Source of the DNA: Pigoraptor vietnamica
Taxonomy: Eukaryota; Opisthokonta; Filasterea
Assembly: GCA_943704525.1 (NCBI GenBank)
Contig: CALSCQ010003331.1
Coordinates: 1 to 15,952 of the forward strand
Reading direction: 5' to 3'
Length of the DNA: 15,952 bases
In this document: in pieces, positions 7,915 to 15,952 of the stretch
Layout: the number at the start of each line of letters is the position of its first letter
Position numbering within the stretch: the first letter of the stretch is position 1
Notes under the pieces: generated by a model
The model's input: only the letters and a program-made list of their open reading frames with translations
Told to the model about the DNA's origin: nothing
Database searches by the model: none
Translations under genes and position numbers: made by a program

Positions 7915-8502
7915 ATGAGGCCGCGTCAGACCGTGCGCACGCAGATTGCTGCGCTCCTCCTCGCCGCCCTCGTCTGTGCCTGCCACGGCGCGCCGACGTC
8001 GCACAACGGCGCCCGCGTGCGCGACGGCAATACCGCGAACACTGGATGCGACGACTCTGGCAACTGCGAAGCCGGCGATTCCTACGGCGGCGAAGCTGGA
8101 GAGGTCGACGGCACCGATGCGGGGACAGCGATGCCGGCACCCGCCGTTCCTGGGTCGGAGGACTGGGGCTCGGATGTGCACAGCGAATGGTTTGACTTTC
8201 GCGATGATGGTTCGGAGGGTGCCGACGATGCCGAGGGTCCGACGGACGCGGCTTTCACTGACGAAGACTTTGAAGAAATGGACGAAACGGACGCCGGTGA
8301 CGGCGCGAACGCTGCTGACGGAGGGGATGGTGCCGGCGCGATCTCAGCCGACGACGCAGTGGCCGACGACGGCGCGCCAGCCGACACTGCTGCCGGTGAA
8401 GGGGCAGCCGAAGGAGACGACTACTACAACGGCGAAGGGGACGTCCAAGACAATTATTACGACGAGACGGAGACTGGCACTGCGACCGACGGGGGCGTCT
8501 GA
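7915..8502 (+). CDS. Small secreted acidic protein, family unknown
   Basis: A single exon of 195 residues. Residues 1-28 form a typical signal peptide: basic RPRQTVRTQ, hydrophobic IAALLLAALVCA, then a small-residue cleavage zone around CHGAPT. The mature chain is dominated by Asp, Glu, Gly and Ala, has almost no basic residues after its first part, and has two nearby cysteines (CDDSGNC) that could pair. Near the C-terminus are two acidic tyrosine pairs (DDYYNGEGD, DNYYDET). There is no C-terminal hydrophobic segment, so neither a GPI anchor nor a membrane anchor is expected. ATG at 7915 is the first in frame and places the signal peptide correctly. A role in extracellular matrix, cell covering or calcium binding would fit the composition but is inference. 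Confidence 0.72.
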   Translation: MRPRQTVRTQIAALLLAALVCACHGAPTSHNGARVRDGNTANTGCDDSGNCEAGDSYGGEAGEVDGTDAGTAMPAPAVPGSEDWGSDVHSEWFDFRDDGSEGADDAEGPTDAAFTDEDFEEMDETDAGDGANAADGGDGAGAISADDAVADDGAPADTAAGEGAAEGDDYYNGEGDVQDNYYDETETGTATDGGV

Positions 8503-8969
8503 AGAAAAGCGCAAAGGACGAAGGGCGTGCGCATGACGAGAGCCTGTGCCGGTCACTCCCGCGTCTTCCACCTGATTCCGGCTGACCGGCGCCGAAAAAT
8601 TGACGCCCACCATCCCTTATTTTCACGAAAGAGCGCGTATATTGTCTGTGCGTCCCAAGCATACACGTATTGTGCGGGTGCGTGTGCGCGCGCCCGTGTG
8701 TGTGTGTGTGCGTGTGTGTGTGTGCGTGTGCGTGTGCGTGTGTGTGTGTGCGTGTTTTCAGCTTGAGAATGCAGGGAATCAGTAACTTGCACAACTGATA
8801 TGCCAAATTGCAATTCTCTGCGTCGCATGGGCGACTGTGCCAAACAATAGGAACTTTTCACTCTTCGTGGGCGCAAAGATGCATGTTACAGGCCGAAAGT
8901 AAGAATGGGCGCACATGCACACGCGCACGCGTTTGTCAAGTTTTTAGTGCGGCGCAGTTTTCCCGCGCC
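8503..8969. other. Intergenic region between convergent genes
   Basis: This 467 bp stretch contains the 3' ends of the secreted protein gene (plus) and the TLC gene (minus). Its middle is a GT-rich microsatellite. No RNA gene or coding exon was recognised. Confidence 0.6.
8676..8756. repeat. GT/CGTG-rich microsatellite
   Basis: An imperfect GT tract with repeated CGTG interruptions, in the space between two convergent genes. Confidence 0.93.
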
Positions 8970-10672
<1,703 letters not shown>

Positions 10673-10935
10673 GGTGGCCGAGAGCGTATGGCTCGCACTT
10701 GTGTGTGGGGTGAGGCCTTCTCAATGTCGCTGAAGAAGACGATTGGGATGCGGTCTTGTGGCTATTTCTGTCACGTGATTTGTCCGTGCAACGTCCGGAC
10801 ACAAGTCCTCCTTCTTCGGCTATTTGTCCAACAGTTGTCCAACACTTTCAGGCCTTTGTCAGTGGGCTACTTACAAAGCACTGACCGCTGTTCTCAGAGT
10901 CGAGTGCCGCGGCGAAAGCGACTGACTAGAAAATC
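10673..10935. promoter_or_regulatory. Divergent promoter between TLC gene and triplicated-domain gene
   Basis: The 263 bp between the two start codons contains a palindromic TCACGTGA (10771-10778, E-box type). A direct repeat TTGTCCAACA occurs at 10824-10833 and 10835-10844, and a further TTTGTCC lies near 10782. No TATA box is apparent. Which elements act on which gene cannot be told from the sequence. Confidence 0.5.
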
Positions 10936-13419
10936 ATGCCACGCAATAAGCGCGGTGCTGGCGTGTCAGCGCTGGCGGCCGCCCGCGCAGCCGCAGAGTC
11001 GCTCACACCGCTGGGCGGCCAGGGCGACGTAGGAGTATTTGTAACGCCCAGTGTGAGCCTTCATGGGCAGCGACGCCCCGGGCATGTCAAATTCGTCGTC
11101 CCAACCCGCTGGCCGCCCCAACGCGGCATTTTCCCGGCGTCCGCAGAGGAAGTGGCGGCGATTTTCCGCGACCACTGCCAGCTCGCGGTTGATGTCGACC
11201 GGATTTCAGTCGCGGACAGGCCGCACAGCGTATGGCCCGGCCAGCGCCTCGTCGAAGTGCTTCCTAAGAAGGACACGAACGACAGTGAGCAAGAAGATGA
11301 GGCTCTGTGGCGTGCCATGCGCGCGTTCCTTGCCTTCGCACTCGTCCAAAAACTGACGGACCGCGACTACATGGCATCGGCGGAACGTTTGCGGGCCGTC
11401 GGCACTCCGGGCGGAACCTGGCGCGTCGTCGAATTTGCACAGAAAGACAGGACAAGCGGCGAGATATTTCGCGGCTTGAACAGTGCCGTGCGCGCCGATT
11501 CGGTGGCGATTGTCACCACCGTGCAGACGGCAGACCACGCGACGGTTGCCATCATTGCGGCAGAGTCGCGTGAAAACGCGACCATGCTCGAGAACATCAT
11601 GAGCGGCAGTGTCAAGTCAGCTCCGCTCGCATCGCAACACCTACCGCAGCCCACGATCGGCCCCTCCTCTGCGACGCGCACGCCAACAACAGACACTCGC
11701 GCCATCGCGCATGCGCCACTGCCACCGTTCGTGCAGTTTGGAGGTCGCGGCGACATGGCCATATGGACGGAGTCGCTGCCCAACGGCCTCATCAAGGTCA
11801 CTGTCCCGGCAACTACCAGCGCTGCACCCAGCCGCAGATCCAGACGCAGCGAACGCAGCGACGGCGGCACGTATCCCAGCGAAGCCGCCGTGGAGGAGTT
11901 TCTGCGAAGGGCACTGGAGTCTCCCGAGGGCGTTTTCGACGCGTGCGTGAAGATCACGGCGGTCGAAAGTGCGTACCCCGCGCGAAACGTGGAGGTGCAG
12001 CTGCCCGCGGACTCTTACGTCACGGTCGATCGGCTTCGAATTGCCCTCGACCTCATCGCGACCGCGCTCCTCGTCAAGCTTTCGGTGCAGAAGGAGCTCG
12101 ACTCCGTGGCGTCGCTGCGCGACAGCGGCGGCAAGTCGTGGCGCGTCGTCGACGTGGGAAATCTCCACATGGACGAAGTCACGCGTCGCATGGAAGAGGC
12201 CCGACGCGTCCAGGCATGTGCGATTGTGACCACGGCACGGACGAACGACGGCGTGACGGTCGCCATTATCGCCGCCGCATCGCCGAACGACGCCGACGTA
12301 CTCGAGAAGCTTATGGGCGGCCTCTCCGTTGACGCAGCCATCGCCGGCGACCCGAACTTCCACGTTCTCGGCCGCACCAACGAGCGAGTCGCATTCTGCG
12401 GCAGGGACGACCTTGCCCTCGAGGTCGCCGAGTGCGCGCGCGGATGCCGCGTATTCACCATGCGCGTTCCCGACAATCATATCAAGCGCTTGTTTCCCTT
12501 TAAGAAATTCGGCAAGGACGGCGATTGTGTCACGCGCAGTCAAGAGGCGATGGGCAAGGGCAAGGACAAGGAAATGGCCACGCGCGTGTCGCGGTATCTC
12601 GCATTCCTCAACATCAACTCGCGGATTGTCACGGCGTGCATCGCGGCGAAGATCGGCGAACGCAGCTGTGCGCAAGTGGTCGTGCACATCGACGAAGCGC
12701 ACGAAGAACGCTGCCGCGATGCGCTCAAGTGGAAGCTCGCACTTTCGCTGACATTTCTTCTTGCGGGCGCTGAGTACGAGACCGCTGTTACGAACAGCCG
12801 AACGTCGATGCCGGCGCACACTCTCGGTGGCAGGGGACGTCCCGTGGCGTACGATATTTCCGTTCCGCCGTATATGCGGTTGCTGTCAACGGACATCAGC
12901 CGGCTTCACGCGCGCAACCCCAATGCAGTTGTTGCGCACTTCGCCGGGGACGGACGCAATCGCGTCGTCATCGGCGGCAAGACAGCGGCGGACGCCGAGC
13001 AAATGCGGGCGCAGGCGATGTTAGTCATATGTACGCCGAGACAGGTCAACAGCAAGCGGCTAGCCTACTCCACGCGGCCCCGGGGGACGCATCGTAAGGG
13101 CAGACCCGCGAGGCCGCGTATCATCGCCTCGTATGCGGACGAACGCGGGCCGCCGCTGCCTTTAAAGCGCGACAGCAGGCAACCCACGCGCACGCGGACC
13201 GACTTGAGAGAGAGAGAAAAGGAGCGAGAGAAAGTTCGATCGATGAAAGATCGGCTGTCGGCTGTCGGCAGCGAGCCCCGCACCCCGCGCAAGCAGAGTT
13301 TCCGCGGATGGGACTGGCGATGCGATGCATACTCGTCCTCGAGCGAATCCGAGTCCGATATCAACAGCGGCGTCGATATCTCCGAGAGTAGCGACAGCGA
13401 CGATGATGCGTCGATGTAG
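10936..13419 (+). CDS. Unknown protein with three tandem copies of a novel domain
   Basis: A single exon of 827 residues; I do not recognise the family. Three modules of about 200 residues can be aligned by eye: about 28-224, 268-462 and 488-697. Each begins GxGDV/GRGDM/GRDDL followed by Ala/Gly, then a strand ending in Val-Pro (VKFVVP, IKVTVP, FTMRVP). A long hydrophobic helix follows (FLAFALVQKL, IATALLVKL, LALSLTFLLAGAE), then WRVVEF / WRVVDV / VAYDIS, and a paired strand block. The block AIVTTVQTADHATVAIIAAE in copy 1 matches AIVTTARTNDGVTVAIIAAA in copy 2 at 14 of 20 positions; copy 3 is more diverged (AVVAHFAGDGRNRVVIGGK). After residue 698 comes a basic region (RPRGTHRKGRPARPR), a charged helix rich in Arg-Glu, and an acidic serine tail. 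There is no signal peptide or membrane segment. Nuclear or RNA-related localisation is only a guess from the tails. Confidence 0.85.
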   Translation: MPRNKRGAGVSALAAARAAAESLTPLGGQGDVGVFVTPSVSLHGQRRPGHVKFVVPTRWPPQRGIFPASAEEVAAIFRDHCQLAVDVDRISVADRPHSVWPGQRLVEVLPKKDTNDSEQEDEALWRAMRAFLAFALVQKLTDRDYMASAERLRAVGTPGGTWRVVEFAQKDRTSGEIFRGLNSAVRADSVAIVTTVQTADHATVAIIAAESRENATMLENIMSGSVKSAPLASQHLPQPTIGPSSATRTPTTDTRAIAHAPLPPFVQFGGRGDMAIWTESLPNGLIKVTVPATTSAAPSRRSRRSERSDGGTYPSEAAVEEFLRRALESPEGVFDACVKITAVESAYPARNVEVQLPADSYVTVDRLRIALDLIATALLVKLSVQKELDSVASLRDSGGKSWRVVDVGNLHMDEVTRRMEEARRVQACAIVTTARTNDGVTVAIIAAASPNDADVLEKLMGGLSVDAAIAGDPNFHVLGRTNERVAFCGRDDLALEVAECARGCRVFTMRVPDNHIKRLFPFKKFGKDGDCVTRSQEAMGKGKDKEMATRVSRYLAFLNINSRIVTACIAAKIGERSCAQVVVHIDEAHEERCRDALKWKLALSLTFLLAGAEYETAVTNSRTSMPAHTLGGRGRPVAYDISVPPYMRLLSTDISRLHARNPNAVVAHFAGDGRNRVVIGGKTAADAEQMRAQAMLVICTPRQVNSKRLAYSTRPRGTHRKGRPARPRIIASYADERGPPLPLKRDSRQPTRTRTDLREREKEREKVRSMKDRLSAVGSEPRTPRKQSFRGWDWRCDAYSSSSESESDINSGVDISESSDSDDDASM

Positions 13420-13941
13420 ACAGACGCAACAGAAGCGTCGGCGTTTTCGCGCGTGCGTGCGTTTAAAAGCAAAAGGGCGAGGGATACAGGCGTCATAGAT
13501 TCACAGTGCAGTGCGCAGCATACGACGACAGTGTCGAGGGGTTGAGAGTTCGAACAATTACATGTCGTGAGAGACATGAGATATTGTCCGCAGAAGTGCA
13601 CTACTACGACAACGGCGGTGGCGCGCAGTTTTTGCGCAGAAGGGTAACCACCGGGGCCGCAAAGGAGTGACGACAACATGAAACATACAACTTTACACTT
13701 ACAACTGTACTCTTGCGTGCGCCTTAAGCACGTTCACACTTACATATTACACCAGCAGATTACGACAACGGAGGCCGCTTGAGGTGGCGGTCGGGCTTTT
13801 TGACGGTGACGCAGAGACATATCCCACACACCTACGCACGCGATTAGCACAGCCTAATTTGCGCACACAAGTTCGACAAACGCAAGTGTTATTCCAATAC
13901 ATGAGGGCGCGACGCGCGGTGTCTTAGCCATGTCGACGTCC
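13420..13941. other. Intergenic region between convergent genes
   Basis: This 522 bp stretch holds the 3' flanks of the triplicated-domain gene and the RhoGAP gene. A small inverted repeat CATGTC-6 nt-GACATG lies at 13561-13578. TTCGAAC near 13550 resembles a tRNA T-loop but has no stem around it. No gene was recognised. Confidence 0.6.
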
Positions 13942-15298
13942 TTATGTCGCCTTTCGGTGCTGAATGAGGTGCATGAAGAACGTCACGACGCCCTGCGACA
14001 GCTTCAGCGACTCTTGCGGGGGAATGTCCGTGGGGACAGAGAAGAGGTTCGGCGTGATCGCAATGGCTGCGCATAGGGATAAGATCAGACGATGCCCCTA
14101 AGTAAGGCATCCACAAAGCGCCTAATACTGAAGGCGTCCGAGGCACAGAGACACAATGACGTCACCGACAGAGAGACCCACAGAGTTTGTGCGCGTTCAT
14201 CTGGTTTGACGCCTCCTGCCGCGCGACGTCCGCAAGAAGGTCCAGCAGCCACGAGACAATGCCGCGGTTGGGCTCGCCGAGTCGGCTGAAGGCGGCGACG
14301 GCCTTGTCCTGCGTGTCGCTCTCCGCCAGAAGGACGGACGTCGGGAGATCCGACAAGACTTGCCGCGGCAGGTCGCGGAACCACATCTACGCGTGAGGCA
14401 CGTACAGGGAACATTAGCAGACGCATGCATACTGAGTAGCCAGGGTGCATCCGTAAGCGCAGGTGCATGATTTCTACCAAAGTGAACTCCGTCTGACTGC
14501 ACTGCGATACGACACACAACGAACCTTGATGATGGTCGCAATGGCATTCGCGTCCTTTGAACCGCCAAAGGTGCCGCTGTTGAGCGCACGCTTCAGCGCC
14601 TTCACTTCCGTCTCGTCACCGGGGTTGCGGAAAACGCCGGGCTGCACGTGGCGGGACATTTGAATTAGAAGCGCCCGCTGGGGAAAGATATCGTACCGTG
14701 CGCGACGAGAGTAAACAGACATACGTACACTGCCAAACATGCAGGCAGTTCGTGACGCAACTCGCGTCGGAGTCAGACAGGGCCCAACATGCAGACAGTT
14801 CCGAGAAACACGCTCGTATCTCACCCACCTCGCTGAACCCCTTGCACTGCACAAAGCAGTCGCGGAGAGTCTTGAGAATGGGCGGCACCTGATAGCCCCT
14901 GTCGTCGACGAGGCTGATGTCCCCGAGGTCCACGCCAAACGCACACTCGTCCGAGTGCACGTTGATCACGAAAAAGTGGTCGGGACCGTCTGTGAAGAAG
15001 GGAGGTGCACTCGCGTCACAAAGGACCGACCGGCACACAAAAGGAAAGACAGGGGAGATAACGCGTAACGCTTACCCTCGACGTCCATTCGCACGACGGT
15101 CGACAGCTTGATTGTCGTTTTGCAGTTGAGCACAAACTCAATTTCTTCAGCGAGTGGCTTTGAAGACTGCGTGGCATAATGTGAATGTTTAAACATCCGC
15201 CCGTGTTGTTCTTCGCAAAATACACGCGTACGCAACGGCACAGGCACATGAACACACACAAACACAGACACAGACACACACACACATACGCGCCATCG

Positions 15299-15374
<76 letters not shown>

Positions 15375-15624
15375 CGCGCGCCCGGCATTCGCACACAAGC
15401 CGACGGGCCTTCGACGCACCTTCATGAACGTCGAGTCCTTTTTGATGATTCCCGACATGGGCCGTATTGTGAGGGAATAGCGGCTGTCCTTCTGGGGGAG
15501 GTGGAAGTTGTACTTGATCGTGTGCTTGCCTGCGAACCGCAGGGGGTGCGCATCAGTACACAAGAACACCCATCGCAACAGAGCGTAGTCGCTCACTCGA
15601 TAAGACGGCTTCGGATCGCCATTC

Positions 15625-15674
<50 letters not shown>

Positions 15675-15860
15675 ACATGTGCATGTTTGTGAGTGTGTCT
15701 GAGAGTGAAAGCAAGAGCATCCTACAAGCAAAACGAGAACCATACCCTTCTTGCTGGCGAGCACAATCTTATCGCGCAGGTCCTCGTCGACTGGGCACCG
15801 CTTGTTCTTCGCAAACCCAAAGTCGAGATAGTGTTTGGACGCCTGCAGCGAGTGCGACAT
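13942..15860 (-). CDS. ASH/MSP-like domain plus RhoGAP protein
   Basis: Exons 15860..15746, 15529..15420, 15166..15076, 14989..14829, 14641..14525, 14386..14182 and 14066..13942 encode 307 residues, with phases matching at every junction. RhoGAP proteins switch off Rho/Rac GTPases by speeding GTP hydrolysis. Residues about 10-125 form an ASH/MSP-like beta-sandwich ([53 protein letters not shown]). The RhoGAP domain (about 138-305) has [12 protein letters not shown], the arginine finger in PGVFRNPG (Arg164), IIKMWFRDLP (Lys198, Arg202), QMNAHKL (Asn262) and SIAITPNLF. The order ASH then RhoGAP matches the end of OCRL/INPP5B, but no phosphatase domain precedes it. The start ATG at 15860 follows an in-frame stop. 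Its context is weak (C at -3), so an upstream exon outside the window is possible. Confidence 0.9.
15304..15372. repeat. CA microsatellite in RhoGAP intron 2
   Basis: About 69 bp of pure CA on the plus strand, so GU in the transcript, in intron 15419..15167 and 47 nt past the donor. An imperfect CA/CAGA tract continues at about 15249-15286. Confidence 0.96.
15627..15674. repeat. GT plus ATGT microsatellite in RhoGAP intron 1
   Basis: A GT run followed by several ATGT units in intron 15745..15530. In the transcript it reads AC, the opposite of the other intronic repeats. Confidence 0.95.
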
Positions 15861-15952
15861 CAGCACTTTGGGCGAGTTCGGTCGTTTATTTTTTCGGACG
15901 GAGTCGGCGATCGTGAATCAATCTGCCCGCCGAAAAAGTTTTGGACGAATTC
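15861..15952 (-). promoter_or_regulatory. Probable 5' flank of the RhoGAP gene
   Basis: Ninety-two bases to the window edge. On the minus strand there is an A-rich AAAAAATAAACGA about 29-41 nt before the ATG and an in-frame TGA further up. The promoter may be here, but the window stops too soon to judge. Confidence 0.4.

Noticed and set aside
11641-12819. 392-codon open frame antisense to the triplicated-domain gene
   Set aside because: GC-rich codon structure of the real gene gives few stops on the opposite strand. The protein has no recognisable features and the sense frame has clear internal domain repeats.
13540-13580. tRNA-like TTCGAAC loop in the intergenic region
   Set aside because: There is no paired stem around the loop and no acceptor, D or anticodon arm could be built nearby.

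Overview
This window is nuclear DNA from a GC-rich, intron-bearing unicellular eukaryote. Four of the six genes have spliceosomal introns of about 84-289 nt. Most use donors of the type GTGCGT, GTGAGT or GTGGGT and acceptors ending in CAG, and protein families continue in frame across each junction. Every gene encodes a eukaryotic-type or unassigned protein. No bacterial, plasmid, phage, CRISPR or transposon feature was seen. The species cannot be named from this sequence. Long CA/GT microsatellites are common and lie in introns, 5' flanks or intergenic DNA, not in exons.

Layout from left to right: (1) 296-2656, minus, a PRMT7-type protein arginine methyltransferase with one intron that carries a minisatellite. 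(2) 3000-7401, plus, a SUCO/Slp1-type SUN-domain protein of the ER membrane, with seven exons reconstructed here. (3) 7915-8502, plus, a small, strongly acidic secreted protein behind a TATA box. (4) 8970-10672, minus, a five-exon TLC-domain multispanning membrane protein. (5) 10936-13419, plus, an intronless 827-residue protein built from three copies of a domain of about 200 residues that I do not recognise. (6) 13942-15860, minus, a seven-exon protein with an N-terminal ASH/MSP-like beta-sandwich followed by a RhoGAP domain that keeps its arginine finger.

Genes 1/2 and 4/5 are divergent pairs separated by 343 and 263 nt, probably sharing promoters. Genes 3/4 and 5/6 converge. There is no operon and no evident common pathway, although the SUN and TLC proteins are both expected in endomembranes and gene 3 enters the secretory route.

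The best candidate for something undescribed is the triplicated domain of gene 5. Next come the minisatellite in the PRMT7 intron, whose unit carries its own splice-like signals, the short ASH-RhoGAP architecture, and the GU-rich intronic repeats. All exon joins are read from splice signals, phase and family similarity by eye; no alignment or search was run.
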